Of a stretch of DNA of 64,000 nucleotides, positions 1-14,700 are shown piece by piece. Source of the DNA: Zhengitettix transpicula (Eukaryota > Arthropoda > Insecta > Orthoptera > Tetrigidae); contig CM073592.1 in assembly GCA_037074705.1 (NCBI GenBank), forward strand, positions 21,300,629 to 21,364,628, given 5' to 3'. Each line of letters starts with the position of its first letter. Position 1 is the first letter of the stretch. The notes under the pieces are model-generated. The model had not been told where the DNA came from and did not search any database. It was given only the letters and a program-made list of their open reading frames with translations. The position numbers and the translations under genes were made by a program.

Positions 1-681
1 TTTACATTAATTTCTATACAGATTTAAACGCATGGACAAATGGAAAAAAATTGGTATTCATATACTTCAAAGTTTGAGAAACGGTACTGTGGGGGTACGA
101 AACCCGTGGAAAGAAATATAATTGAAAAACGTGTTAATTTTGTGTTAAATTACTGCGAGCCAAGAGACCGTGACGTCAAACGGTCTCTTGGCGTTACTAC
201 ACGACGAACAAAGGAAATAGTTCCTTCTTCCGTAATGAAATAAAGCAGAAATATTTTCATTCAATAAAAAGTATAATCTTATTCAGCAATACTCCATCGA
301 ATGACGATAAAAATACAATACTAAATACTTTACGAACCTTGCGGAAAAATGTAAGTTAATTTTCGTGCCATATTAATGACAACAACATGGCGACTATTTA
401 TATAAATTGGGAATATGGCTAACAATTTCATCAATTTAATCTTTCGTAAGGGTTGAAGAATGAGGGACAATTATATCCTGCAATACTCGAGGAGTATATT
501 TAAGTATTCTATTCGTAAAGAAATTCGGAAGTATGTTTGTTGGGATTGATGCAAAAAATTCAATGTATTTTACTACATACGAAAGTACGTACGGACCTAG
601 GAACTAAAGATTAATATAGAATTAAACACTTTTTCGGGTTTATATAAATAAGTGCACGGGCAACACCGGGGACTTAACTGT
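1..681 (+). mobile_element. Non-autonomous Helitron, copy 1 (5' end cut by window start)
   Basis: It aligns by eye over its whole length with the copies at 20146-20884, 40085-40966 (minus) and 50087-50778 (minus). Shared landmarks include CGGTACTGTGGGGG, GACGTCA and TAATGAAATAAAG. The 3' end GTGCACGGGCAACACCGG retains the terminal hairpin, but the final CTAG has decayed. No coding capacity is visible: the 67-codon frame at 40-243 is not conserved between copies. Confidence 0.75.
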
Positions 682-2036
682 CATCAGTATGTAATATTTT
701 GAAATAAATTGGGTGAGTCGAGTATAATTGGGGTTGAAATGAGGCATCAGACGATAAGAAAAATCTTGGGCTGAAATTTGCAATGTGGCGAAGACTTCCA
801 AATTCCTGAGGAGTTTCCGATGTTGGTAAAGAAAGTTGTTGCTGTTTTAAATATATATTTTCAGTCAACCTGACACGACCCGCACGTCAAAAATCCTTCT
901 GGATGGATTGATTCGCCTGGCTTCCACCACGCTGCTGTATTATTCATTCAGTGTTTACAGAAGCGTTTATGTGCAGGTTTCACTTCCATGGAAACAAACA
1001 TTTAAACACGTCGGTGTGATTTCAATTTCCTCGACAATTGATTTTGGTCACACGTACCAGTTATTGAGGAGGGGGGTGGAGGGGGGGGCGAGAGATGTAT
1101 TTCATGAGCAAAATAAACATAATTTTGTTCGCCTCCGACCCTAAATGGCCAATTCCCGCGAAACGTCACTGGCAAGCCAATATTTTGGGCCGTTAATTTC
1201 AGATGGGACTCTATTTTCCGTGACCCTATGGTCTAGTAGAAAAATTTCGTTACCAGTTCTGTAAACCGCTACAATAACGTGAAATTTATTTACCTTCACC
1301 TGTCTCTGGTCATTAATTTATTTTGTAATAGATAATACCACCTTCCTTCTCCAATATAAACCAAGAATACATTTTCTGAGATAAAAAGGTCATGACTTTC
1401 GTGGGACTAATCATCAACCATGTCCATCATGGGGCGCTGATTTAATTAGATATGTTGAACTTAATATTTTTTAGAAGTTTCAATTTTTACAGTACGTGAA
1501 TACAAAATCGCTCGAACGTGAAGTAATTATTCTGACCGGTTTATAAATTATAATTTAAGCTACCAGTTCGTCTCCTATATTCGTTTGTTATTCGTCTGTT
1601 AGGGTGAACACTCCAGTGAATATACAGTTTGCTTTGCATTCAGTTTTGAGTTTACAGAATTATGATTTATTGTTAACAATACTACTTGCTATTTCCTTAG
1701 GTCCAAAATTTTTGCAATATTTGGAAGATTCGGTACAAATAAATTTATTAAACATTTTTCAAGTACAGAATATACAAAGTGAATTAAAAAAACACCTGGG
1801 AATTAACAGCAGATGTCCAGCAAATTGCCTACTAAAATACACTGTACTTATACATCTATAAAAATAATACAATAAAATTAATAAAAATTCTTTAAAATTA
1901 TGATCTAAGATTCAGTGAAACAGCTCTTAACTTTAGACTAGGCTCTGGCTAGAGAATTTGAGTTCGGTTACTGACAGCCGTAGGCCATTTCACGTTCTTC
2001 TATATATATATATATATACCTAAATCTGTTCGGTTA
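682..2036. other. No gene recognised
   Basis: AT-rich anonymous sequence. Only low-complexity features are visible: a broken G run at 1070-1089 and a TA microsatellite just before 2020. The 85-codon open frame at 1604-1861 shows no motif or composition that would support it as coding. Confidence 0.6.
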
Positions 2037-2298
2037 CTTTTTTTTTAGGGCAACAGGATACATGAGGGTGATCCACATTGGGCAACTCCCCTTCAATAGC
2101 ATAGGAAGGGATTTGAAAGGGGGGATGCGAAAGGGTAGAGGAAGGTAGCCAAGGGTTACTAGAGCACCCGGGCCCTATTTTAAGGATCCTACCCGGCATT
2201 CGCCTAAAGAAATGCAGGGAAAAGCCTAGAAAAACCTGCATCGGGTAGGTCGGGCATTAGGTACTTGTCCCACGCCCTTCCGATAGCGCGAGAGGAGT
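2037..2298 (-). mobile_element. Retroposon family S, copy a (5'-truncated)
   Basis: It starts, on the + strand, with a T run followed by AGGGCAACAGG, which is the reverse complement of the family's A-rich 3' end. It continues through GATTTGAAAGGGGG, AAGGATCCTACCCGGC and CGCCCTTCCGATAGCG. Compared with the full-length copy at 45573-46098 it lacks about half of the 5' part, as expected after incomplete reverse transcription. Confidence 0.75.
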
Positions 2299-4769
2299 TT
2301 AACCTCACAATTTTTATATATATAATTGACTGTATCATTTTCTTCAGTTTCTGTGTAAAAGTACATCAGTACGTAAAATATACTGATGACTGTGACTACG
2401 ATCTCTCAATGAGAATGTAGGAACTGAAAGCAGAGGCTTGACGGCAGTTCTTGCTCTAATTAGTTACCTGCGATACTGTGAGGCGTATGTTTTTAAAGTA
2501 ATTTGTAGTTGGATTTTTAGGAATGACCGCGGTAATACTTTCTTGTTTCGTGTGCGCCAGGGGGTTGCGGCGTGTAATGCGTGTTGTCCATTAGCCTCAT
2601 TTCTCCGGCTGGTGTGATTTGTGTGCAGACACAAAATTGAGCTGGGGTAGTGAGTGCGCTACCTCCCTCCCTCCCTCTACCTACATTATGTTCAATTTCC
2701 CCCCACCACATTAAACGGACACCATCAATTCGGAGTTGGAAACCGACACCTCGTGTATCATTCACTCGCGTTGTTTGTATATACATATAGAAGGACTGAA
2801 AAGGGGAAGTGGTCTCTGTATATTGATAGAAAAGGGATCGAGAGAGAGAGAGAATCGGAGGTCATACGCGAGAACGTATGACTAAGTGTAAGGTAGCTAA
2901 TTGCTATTGGCGGAACCATTAGCGAGTTTTGTCCATGCGTACATATTGTACCTGACAATCAGTTAACGTCGACATGTTTAAATAATTTAGGAGCTGTATG
3001 GGATTGGAAGTAGCGTGAGGCGTTGTGCGTGCTAATGGACTTCCGATGCTTAATGGTGGAAGAAGTTAGAAGATAAATAAAGGAACTGGCAATTACATTG
3101 ACCCGTAATATTTGTTAGTTACTATTTAAAAATGCAATAATTATCATTCAAATGCCTTATTATACAGATGAACTGACTTCCGGTTGAAAATAAAACAGTA
3201 GGATACTGTTCAGACTCTATCTTGGTTCTCCAATGAAATACGATATATTTTTTGACGTAGTTAAGGTAAGGAAATTAATGACGAGACGTGGTGCAGAAAT
3301 CGTGACGCACGACGTTTTAAAGAGGACCATTTGGCCTGGAAAAGGGTGTTGATGTTGTTGACGGACGTAATATCCCAACAGTGTATATTACTCGGCAGTT
3401 AATGTTGGTCTTCTGGAGACTCCCCCGCACCGCCCGCCCCCGCCGCCTCCGCCTCCCGCGTCACCCAGTGTGGTTGTTTGTGCCTGACGCCTCCCGTGGT
3501 CTGATGTGGTGTGGTTGAGGGTGTTAATTACCCTGGCCAACCCCGTCGCAGTTTAAATAAAGTTCCCTGGCCAACAGTCGCTCGCGATCAATAATAATAT
3601 GGTGGCGCCTCCGCTGATCACTAAGATGAAAACCTGGCTGCCAAAATATCTACGTAAATTAATTTATCAAGTGTGATGATCGTCAACGCTCGTGATAATG
3701 GGGGTTGTTAAAAGTATTTTAAGTACATGCCGGTATTTTAGATTCGCGGGTGAATTCCCTTTGTTACGATTTCAGCCATCTCACTCCAACGCTGCTATGT
3801 ATTCTCCCTCTACATAAATAAAATTACAAAGTGTCTGTTGTTCTATTTAAACCAAAAAAAATAATTTTTAATTATTGCCTCCGGACACCTGAATTGTTTT
3901 TGGAATGTCATTGGGCCTTATTCGTGCAGTTAATAGCACGCCAACTACGGGTACGCAACTAAAAAGATTGACGTTGGTAGATCCATAATGGTTTGTGCAG
4001 TGGTATATTACCGGAACGTGGGCTTGTGGATAACAGTTTGGACGTGTGAAATGTAATGTTCCAGATATCTTGCTCTGAAATATCCCGAGTTCCCTGAGCC
4101 TCGTAACACGCGCTGCCATTAACAGAGCAACGTGATGCTTGAGTGCCGCTTCGTTATGGCGGGGTTCACGATCACCGCACCCGGATGTTGAGGGTCACAA
4201 CGTCACCTGCTAATTTCCCCACACAGTGCAAGTCGCAGCCATAGCCTTGCAATAGCCCCCCCCCCCCTAAATGTTACATGGAACGTTAATGGTCCAGAGT
4301 TTCGTGGATGAAATTCTCGTAGTGTCCTCTGAAATTCGACTAAAATCTCTTAGGCGTGTTCCCTTGACATGTCTTCGATCAAACATATTCGTTGACTATT
4401 CTTTTTTAAAAAAAACGTCACGTGGGATCTAAATTATTAGAAGTACCTCAGGACGACATTCGGTGTTTCCATTCCAGGATGTGATGAGGGCTTTCTAACC
4501 TCAGGACTACATGACTAATCTACATACAATATATCGTTCTTAATATTATTTGTTTCTCATTTTATGACGCTGTACGTCGTGAATTTCTGAATTGTTTTTG
4601 AGAATTATTTTGTGAAGAATTGGTTATTTGTTACAATTAATTTCCAGAATTACCACTCACGAAATTACAGAAAAAATAATTAAGGATATCCAAAGGTTTC
4701 GTCGCAACTTTTGTATACCTCGTCAGGTACCTAAATAAATATACAAAATAATTTTCTTTTATAATTTTG
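2299..4769. other. No gene recognised; contains a GC-rich patch at 3415-3560
   Basis: Mostly AT-rich, with an AG-rich run near 2836 and a GC-rich patch at about 3415-3560 dominated by CCGCC and CCGCCTCC tracts. The patch may be a small CpG island or a promoter-proximal segment. No open frame near it looks conserved. A decayed Penelope-type tail in minus orientation (CCTGACGAGG ... CGACGAAACC on that strand) lies at about 4690-4730. Confidence 0.4.
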
Positions 4770-5065
4770 TTGAAGTTAAATTTATATTCAACTAGCAAAC
4801 TTCCTACCGCGCATCTGCATCAGCTGTCGAGGGATAATGCACACAACGCCATCTACTGGCATGACCGGAACCAGCATACAACACTATCAGAGAATTTTCG
4901 TCATAATTTTTATTTTCGTGAATTTTTCCGGTGTTTTAATAATTATTATGCTACTTGAGATGCAGACAAATCGAACAAATCAAAAATCATCAAAATCGAT
5001 TCAGCCGTTCCTGAGTTGTAAGTGAAGTAGTAATTAACCCGACTTCGTTATATATATAATAAATG
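4770..5065 (+). mobile_element. SINE-like or LINE-tail repeat
   Basis: The unit ends with the phrase AAAATCGATTCAGCCGTTCC, then GAGTTGTAAGTG and TATATATATAA. I recognise this as a widespread 3' terminal signature of interspersed insect retroposons. No second copy is seen in this window, so the 5' boundary is a guess. The two short frames across it are not credible genes. Confidence 0.45.
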
Positions 5066-8000
5066 CAAACAAAGAAATTGAAATATACATTTACTAACCA
5101 AAGTTGTTACGAAACGTTGTATTTTTTTTATAATGCCATGAGATGTAGTTCTCAAATTTAATTGCGCTACATAACCATTTTTTTCCCCGTGATTTTTTCG
5201 ATAATGAATTTATTTTACAAACATTAATTGTAAAAATTAAATATTTTGCTTCTTTATTTCTCAAAAATGTTGTAGTATTTTATTTTGTTGTATAAAAAAT
5301 TTATAACATCATCCACATTATTATAAAGTGAATTGCTTTGCGTTTCAATGAAATTTTAATAATGTCCTCTGCAAGTCCACAAAAATTTATTCTTCGAGTA
5401 AAATTTATCTGACGTAAGCCAAATCCAATGTTTGGAAAAGTATCTCTGGTCAACTTTAATATTTTGAAAGCACGTTTGCCATATTTATATGTAATATCGT
5501 ATGCCTTCAAAGACTACTTAAACTTTTACAACCACTCTGCTCTTTTACCTCGCCAAGAGCACAGAATTTATTGCACAATTTCTGTTCCATATGTAGCGAG
5601 ATTAAACGCAACTAAAAAAAAATGTCTTCATATAAAATGCAGGTTTCTGGTTCGGTTCCAGTGTCCGGGATTCGAGTTTTTTTTTAAAGAAAAAAAAAAT
5701 TATTGAACACTGCACGTAAGGCTGAATAATTTTGCAAATGGCGTTACCTTTGTCAGATGCTCACTCAACGGTGTGCGTTTTCCCTAAGTTTGTGTGACCT
5801 TTCGAAGCATGGATGTGGTTTGTAGAAATGTACAAGTCAGTCCGTTTCGCATTCAGAGCAAATCGTCTGTTGTTACATTTGGAATAATTCGTGTGATCCG
5901 AAATGATCGAAAATTCCGTTCCTACAAATTTTAATATTTTCTGTATTTTTTTTTGCAATGCACAAGAGTAATAACTGAAAAAGAGAAATAATCTCACTTC
6001 CCCCCCTCTCCTTGAATACCAATATTGTAACTTTTAATATAAGGCTGTAACTAACTTCCCAGTGATAATTATAATCACATTTATCATCTCCTTCGTTGCC
6101 AAATTTTTATTTGCTTTTTTGGATCGCATTTCTGGAATTTAAAAAAGTCCGCCCCCCCCCGCACCCCGCCCTTTGAAAACGTGACAGCACACCCGGGGGG
6201 GATAATTAATTCCCTATTTGCCGGTTGATGTTTGAATTTGAAATTAGCTCTCAGCAGTGTGTTTTTTTACGACTTTTTCCGAAGCAGATCGTCTTAATTA
6301 ATGGGAACTCTTCAAGTCCGAGGTGGGGGGGGGGTGACTTTTTGGATGAGGGAAATATTATAGGGGGCGTTTCTCAATTCCTCTTATCTTTCACATAAAA
6401 GTTCATGTTACTATCTACCTCTGTGTCAATTGACATGTTTCATTTCATATGCTAATTAGCCTGTCGCTGCTCTTCCCTCCGCCCCCCAACCCCTCATTCA
6501 GTTCGCTATTTGCCAGAGGATGGCGGAATTGGGAACGCTTGTTCAGAAGTAAAATTGTAATTTGGATATACTCGTACAGTATGCTGACATAATATTTATA
6601 ATTACCACGTTTCTCAACCACGTGTTAGCTTGTGACTTTCAATATTGAAAGTCGTCGATGAAAAGATACCGGCGGGACTTCTATAAATCTGCGATATCTT
6701 AAACTTTGAGCTCTCGGCTAGTAATTTAATTATTACAGACCAATAACTTAAAAAATATAATTTTTGATTCCAAAATTTTTCTCGCCTTTTTTGATTCAAA
6801 GTTATAAAAACAGTTAAAAGATAAATAAATAGTCTTACGCTTTATTTCCTGGTAACCCCTTTTATCCGACACAATTTCCCTTGTTTGCACAAGAATTCAC
6901 GTCTCCGGTCTTAAATGGAAAAGAATGTCTAATATTTTCTCCGTTTTCATTTTCTGCCTCCCATAAATGGACCATGAAATGGCCGAACTAGAAGCAGAAA
7001 ATAATATTAAAAAAAAGCGTCTACCGTGCAAGGAAACGTAAAATTAGAAACGAAATGGTCGCTAGTCTCCGTGCAAACAAAACGCTTGTAATGGAATCTT
7101 TTGTGTTGCGCCGCTTCGTTTGCCTCAAGTGATGGACCAAATTACAGCGAACAATGGATCCGTGCAATTGCCGAACAATCTGCATGAATATTAACAGTTA
7201 CAGAGGTTTGTCATGGTTGGCTGCTTGTGATAGTCGGTAACCGTGAACATACTCTGTCCTATGATTGCCTTATCAGTATTTTTTTTTTCTTTTGTTCCTC
7301 AGCTTTCCGAGGAATTCTCAACGAATCTCTTTCTCGTTTCCCTTAGACTCCGAATGGGCTTCATGGGTGCCCCCGGGGATCGCAGTTATTACCATAATTA
7401 ATTATCAAACATTTATTTATACGCATTTAATCATTTTAATGTCGTCATAAAGAGGTTTGCAGATGTTTAGTATTAATCATGGGAAATTTGCTGCACACAT
7501 TTTACTAAATCCTAGGTGGTGAATTTCTGGAGGTATCCCCTTTTCCGGGAAATTGGAATTGTACATTTATTGGATGGATTCCAGTTACCGAACAGTTCTA
7601 TAGTATCGTCTCTACTACAGTTATTGCGGGAAAGGAATGTTTCCGTCGGGAATCCATCCAGCGTTTGACAACCCTCTCAAGTTTGGTGTAGATATTACTC
7701 TGAGAATTGTCTATAACCGTGGTGTTCGCTCTCAAAACAATTTAGAAGTGAAATTTTGGAGCTAAAGGATTAGAAATTTCTAGTCTACTTAATTTTTAAA
7801 AAATCGGACAATTGCATCAATTTTTAGATGAGTCCAGTAGAACATATTTTAAGAACCGAAATTTATTTATCTACCATACCTGAAACTATGGGTTTATGTA
7901 ATCTGAAATATTACTTTTTTCTTTCTTTAAGAGTGAAATTCTGCACGATGGTTAGTCACGTGGCGTATTAATTACAATTTGTAATCCTGCATTTTATTTG

Positions 8001-8317
8001 CAAATTTCTGTGTCGTCTAAATTCTTTTCCTATTCCCTGTTAAAAATTGCTTTTCGATTTAATCTGAATTCCTTTCCTAAGTCAATACTGACACTTTAAA
8101 TGCTTCCGTTGTGACGGGTTTTCACCCAAAAGTTATTCCTAATTAATGTGTATTTATTTCAAAGGCTCTGTTTCGCTGTCAACCAAAACGATGAATAATT
8201 TTATTTCGTTACTGTAAACCGAATTAGAAGCTTCCCTGGCCAGAGCAACGTTTTAACGTGTCGTTTTTGTATTTCTAGAGCTCACAAAATCTTCCGTAAC
8301 TTACAAGCGTTCATCCA
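5066..8317. other. No gene recognised
   Basis: AT-rich sequence with scattered homopolymers: C and G runs at about 6149-6203 and 6321-6335, and T/A tracts near 5680. Open frames are short, overlap on both strands and have no recognisable motifs. Confidence 0.6.
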
Positions 8318-8790
8318 TTCTTTGATTGATTTATTTTATTCCATTAGTCCTCGTATGAGGAAGTAGGAACATAAAATTACAATATATTAATTGGATGCTA
8401 CAATTATAATCAATTAGAAGTTAACTTAAAAATACTAAAATTCGCGAACACAAAATATCCCTTTCCAACATAAGTAAAAGAACTGTATAGTAATAATAAC
8501 AAAAATAATAATTCTTTAACTATACTGAGGGTATAATATAATATTGGCAGTACTCAAAAAACATTCATTACGCACAAGTAAAAAAATTAATAATTATAGA
8601 ATTATAGAATTAAACATCACTCAAGAATAAACACAAAACCTGACACACCCATACACTAGGAGGAAACACAAACTAGGGACAAGTCACTTCTCGAAACAGA
8701 GGGAAGAGGAATCTGTCCTTCCGTAGAAACTCCAGGCCGTACATGCAACAAACAAACAAACAAAAAAGCAGAAAAGACCAACAAAGACTA
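8318..8790 (-). mobile_element. LINE-like 3' end (family L), copy 1
   Basis: On the minus strand the unit ends ...CCTCATACGAGGACTAATGG, then AATAAAATAAATCAATCAAAG. That is a polyadenylation-like end with a short AATC-type tail, as in CR1/Jockey-like LINEs. The copy at 33225-33740 shares the terminal block (TAGTCCTCG with TGAGGAA on the + strand) and the internal ACACAC...GAACAAGTGA-like region. No reverse transcriptase is present. The subclass is inference. Confidence 0.45.
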
Positions 8791-11700
8791 AGCTAATTTC
8801 AGTTCCAGTAAGCACCGTGCTCTCACAATTTTTCTTTATTCCATTTCTGATCCGCGGTAATCAATTTGTATAATTGATATTATATATATATACTCCCCTT
8901 TAATATCTTCAGACTGGATAGCAAGGGGTGATGCGGAAAAGTTTCACTTCAAAAAGTCTACAAGGGGATAAAATTGTTAATTGGACGCTTTGAACAATTT
9001 CCTCCCCTTTCTGCCTCATAGCCTTTCAGTTTTTCCATATTTTACGAACGGTATAAAATCAAATGATTTGGTCGTCGGAGCGTAAATGATATTGGGACAT
9101 TATTACTCGTCGAGTTGTTTGTGACCCACTTGATGAAGCTTTTTTTCTTCTTCTCACGAATATAAAATGCTTTATATGTCCCTTCCATATCCGCAGCATC
9201 CTTCCGGCAAAATGGAGTCGGGGGTTGGCTGTAACTCAAGGATAGAGGAAACTGCAGTAAAGTTTTGATCAACAGACCCTTCGGTTTATGATTCGACTTC
9301 TCATCCGGTCTGGAACCCGTATTTTTCTCTTTTACCTATCCTCCTTTTTTCTTCATACCGACAAGGTCACAAACAAGAACACGAAATTTTCATCAATAAA
9401 AGTCTTCTCTTCTCTCGTTCCCTGCCCCAACCCCGGGTGTGGGATTTTGTCCGTTGTTTGCTCCGGGTCTAGGACGACGCTATCGGAATGGGTCGAGGGA
9501 CAATAAGAGAGCTTTCATTCAAAGTTGACATTATTTCTACTGTACTCGTTGCGATTTGAGATGTAACTGGAAAACAGTTTCAGATCTGGGAAACGTGGAA
9601 GATTAATAGCTGCGTAATAGTGATTATTATTATTAATAAATGCATCTTAACGTCTCGTTGTGATCTGTATGGAAAATGTCAGGTACAACCTCTGGAAAGG
9701 AAAACAATAATAATCCAAAATCTGTGATGGAAGATCATAGTCGTTCGGACGAGGCGAAGAATCACTACAGTCATAAATTATGAGACGACATTAAATAAAG
9801 GGTGGAAGAAGCAAAGATCAACAATTTAAGGGATGCAAATTAATGTAAATAATTACGAAGAAACCTTGACGCCAGGATTTCCCCTCCCTCCTTTGTTGAA
9901 TTTTTATTGTTGCGATGAATACTTTAATATTACCTCTAGAAAAAAAAATAACATTTAAAAAATAATTTTTTGGAGAAAGTTGGACATTAGCCAATAATTT
10001 ATAATTTATTATACAAAGTTATAATTATTATATTGCACACTTTGGGTAACTTTTTTCATTATTTTTGTCCTTATTTGCCACTAAAAGTTTTTAAAGTGAG
10101 GCAATAATTTAAATTTTATTTTACAAAGTCAGAATTATTATAATGCACACGTTTGTCCTTTATATGTCAGTAAACGTAGTTTTTTTCCTAAATTATTTTT
10201 TCTTTATTTCTGAGGGTATAGTTCTTTAAAGTACCTTATTTATTTTACTTCAATGGTGAAGAATGGAGAGGAGAAAATGCCTCATGCATAGGGGCTTAAA
10301 AAAATATTCCAAAAGATCCGTTTTTGTTCCTAAAACGTTGTAGCTCAATCCTTACCTCTATTATTTTTGTTAAATCTGTGGTTCATCTCGCTGGATTAAG
10401 GATAAAAGAATTAAAATCCATCCGCTTTTCTCGGAGTGGACGTGGCCTTTCATGGGGAAAGAATGAGTTATATATTTGATTATTTTAGTATTTCGGACTA
10501 CAGTAAAATATCATCCTCATATAACTATAATTGTACGTAGTCACAGACGTTAAATGATGTGTATTAATTTCTTAATCTTTTCGAGTGATACACAAATATT
10601 TTTAGTTTTGTTTCATAAAGTAAATCAATCAAATAATATATTTTTTTAAAATACATCTGCATTTGTATTGGTATTTTCAAGAACACCCGAATTCGCGACA
10701 TGATAGTCGCTAATTTAGCAACAGGGGTTGGGGGCTAAATTTTAAAGAACCTCAAACACCATAAAATATTTTCCGTGTTCTTCTAAATGAATACTAAAAT
10801 ACTTAAACATGATTTAATAATAATCTCTAAATTTTTCAAAACGATAAATTTCGTTACTAATCTCAAGGAACAAACTGTTAAAGTCTCGCTTTTTTTTTTT
10901 AAAAAAAAACCCTCTTTTTTTCCCCCCGTTTGTCTGACAGTGACTGATCCGCTTGGGTTCACGTAATCTGATGTCATGTTTCACTTGTGGTTCTATTTGT
11001 CGCCCGCTTGATTCAGCATATTTTTTATTTATCTTTTTTTTTCGAGAAAAAGTTTACCTCTGTCCTTTGTGTGTGTTCCTCGCCGACGGTTTTATATCTC
11101 TGCCTGTCTATCCACATGCCATTGCCCCGGGAAAATATTTAACATTCTCCCTACAACCCCTTTGCTGTGCCAACGTCACAACTTTAAAAAATCCAACGAA
11201 AGCTTGAAATGAAGTGAAATTTCGTTGCATGTTACGATGTTAAACACGTTAAACGCTGAAATTAGATCAATGAAAAACTTCATTGCTTCAAGAAGTTTAA
11301 ATACTCAAAATTAGATTTGGTTATCGTTTTCTGATTTAGTATTTTTTTTATGTTTATTAAATGTTTTTCAGTCCACTTTGTTATATTCCATGAAATCACA
11401 TCTTAGAAGTTTACCTGCCTGGAGCTCATTAGTTGTTAAATTTCTTTGTGTCTGGATGCTCTCGTCATATTCTCATGTCCAAGGGCTGGAAAGTTCCTGG
11501 ACTCTCCACCAACACAATCCAGCATGTGAATTATTTAACATATTTATAGTAAATGCTTGTAAATTTATTAACAAAACTGTACAATCCAAGGATAAATTTT
11601 TTTTAAAAATTCACATGTTCTTATTTTTGTCGACTATGGCAGTTACTTCGTTTGTTCGAAAAAAAATAGCTATTTAGATTAAATTAGGTCGTTCGTAAAC

Positions 11701-14700
11701 AAATCTTGTGTTTTAAAGGCTAATGGGGATGAATCGGGAAGAGGGCTCCATTTCCAACCACAAAACCTTATTTAATTCAATTAAAAAGTTTCGCGATGAG
11801 AGCAGATGAATAATTAAGTGATGCCTGAAAGCATTTGAAGAGGGCTGTTTTTTTCTCTTTCTCTCTGACGTTTCAAATATATTCTAGAAGTATGACGCGA
11901 AATTCTAAAAAGCAGTCCCAATTTCCACAGCTCACATGGATCGATGGATAAAACTTGCAAAACAGCGCGTAATGGATGGTGTTGTTTTTCACTTTGACAC
12001 TTTGGCTGATTCACCGCAACTTCTTCCATGTCAAACGCTGAGGCCACTAAAACTGTGCACTCCAAAAAAAAACCCTCCCAACTCCACGTAGTAAACACGG
12101 AACTTTTCAAACACTCTTGAGGCTGGATCTCTGGAGACGGGGGGTGGGGGGGGGAACTCCATCTAGTTGTGTGTGTGTCCGCTGTGCAGGCAAAAGCAGA
12201 CTATGCATGGTAATAACGTTGGATCAGTCAGTCCAACTGACTCTCAGATCAGTTTCAGTATACCGTGAAGGTATCCAACCAGATGCATCCTTCGAGACTT
12301 CCGAGGAAAAACAATTACATTTATTTAAAATAAATCTCACTTGTCGGTATCCAAAAACTTCCATAACCATTAAAGATTTATTTAATTATAAACTGGTTGA
12401 TTTCGACGTAAAAAATATTCTCGTTCGTAACAGTTGGTCTGTAGATACGTATTTATTTTATTTCCATACTCAACCCCCTTCCTGACCATTTTTACAGGGT
12501 TCTTAGACACGTTTCCGGCGAGATATGAGTAACAAATGATTTATTACGTAAAATCACATTTTCGAGCGTAACATTTACACCCGCGAAGAATTATAAAATA
12601 AAACCGTCTATAGTTAGCTGGAAATCGGAAACTGTAATCGAAAGCTGATCCTTTGTAAGGGTGAAAAAAAATATAATAAATCTGAAATATGGCAGATGAC
12701 GTTTAGATTATAAATCGAGAGTAAGCTTTGAAACTAAATTGAAGATATTAATAATTTTATTTCGTTAAATTCTTTCGCTTGTATTTGATACAAAACATCG
12801 AACGAAAATGATTAACCTTCAACAAGTGACTGTGAATAATATTTCCTTTGCTGCTGGAGGGAGAATTGAAGTCACAAAAAACATTTGAGGTTACGACCCT
12901 GGATGCAACACGCAACACACCTTTTATTCAGATTGTTTATTCCACTCTTATTGGCTATGAAAAAAAAATCTCAGTTTCTCAATTGGAATAATTGCTTACC
13001 TCCCTTTTTCTAACTTAAAAGATATTTAAATACTCGGGACAATGCTGAAATTATCTTCCAAAATAATGTGAGAGTCTAACTGAGCAATTTATGAAGAAAT
13101 AAGAATTTTAATTCTCGACGCTACCCAGTGATACTGTATCTACTAACTACTATAACTAACTAGGAGGTCCAGGGTGCTCCCAGGTTCCGTTCTTGGAGGC
13201 GGAAATATATATTTTTTTTAAGTGAATGGAAGAGATATATTTTAGAAATAACTTAATACATTGAAACTTTAACGGATCAAGAATAAAAGGAAATATAATT
13301 GGATTCTATTTATTTATATAATAAATTAAAGGCTTGTATTGCAACTAAAACGGATAGGAAATTGTGTCTGTTAGAAAACGAATTATTGCACCTGAGACGT
13401 ACTTTGAATATTTTCATCAATTTTATAACATGTATGGAGCGCTGAATTTTTGTGCAGTGGAATATCAAGTTATTTTCATTCCATCCATCCAGCCAGCCCA
13501 GGCCGTGGCGAACAATGTCCGAAATGCTGGCAGACTTTTCTGGAATTCCGAGCACGAACTCTGACATGGCAATTCGTTGCTCCCTTAAATGTGCGAGTTC
13601 AATATGCTTCTGATTACAGACGCTTCGACTGAGTTCGTTCGTGACCATCGAACCACAAATTATCATTTATTTTGTGGTTATGGATTAATCTACTCGTAAG
13701 TACTGTACTCATTGACACACTAGTGATTTGAAACCAATTGCCTTCAACCTCTAGGACTTCCCTTTGAAAAGGTTTGCCGCATTGGTGATCATTCCGGAAG
13801 CAATTGACTCGTCGATGATGCGCAACAGCTTTCGGCATGCTGAGTATTTGCCTCGTGTTTCCAGTGTTCTGGAAGCGTATGGTAGGCGCCCGGGTGCCAA
13901 AGTGTTTGTGTAATCTTCCGGCAGCATCACGAGCCAGACAGGATCGATGTTCCGTAATCTACGCTGAGCTTTGCGTGCAACGCTCCATCACATAGTCGAC
14001 TCGCTAAGGAAGAAGAATCGTAACGCTCACTCGCTACTTTCCAATGGTGGGGTGTTGTGGGTTGAGCGAAAGTCCCTCCTCCATCTATACGTGCCTCGTG
14101 TTTATTACAATCGAGACATTCGTACGAGAGAGAGAGAGAGAGGAAGAAATCTCACTTCTATTTCCGTGATTTAACCGCAATGGAAAACTTGTGGTTCTTC
14201 TTTCAACTAAACGTTTATTCCGATTAAATGGAAATGCATGTCGTACAGAAAGTAAATTAAATGGAGAAAGAGAGATATTTGGTGAAGTGACTGTATTGAA
14301 ATTATACTGTCTGCCTTAGACTAGAATAACAAAAGAAGGAAGTTCTGTTGATAAAATATCAATATTGGCTAAAAGACGATCCAGATCGGTTTCCGTAATC
14401 TCAGACTGTTGGGTTTTTGTGTTTCGAATTCCAATTTGTATTTACGAATAAAACGTCAAGGGTCATTCCCGGTTTAATTTTAAAATTTATATAGGCAAGA
14501 AAGAAATCTCGTTTCGGCAGTTGATAACGGAATCCGAAGTCAATTATTATTCTAAATAACCGCACTGTGGCGTACGTAATCCGATCTCAGAATTGGTTTG
14601 CGGTCTTACCATGACTTTTAGGGTTGTAGAACGAAGGCTTTCCCCCGAGAAACATTTATAAAATTATCACCTTCGTAATAATTGTTTTCCATAAAACAAG

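Noticed and set aside
13310..13838. 118- and 74-codon minus-strand frames in a region of balanced composition
   Set aside because: I could not match them to any transposase or cellular family, and + strand frames overlap; left unannotated.
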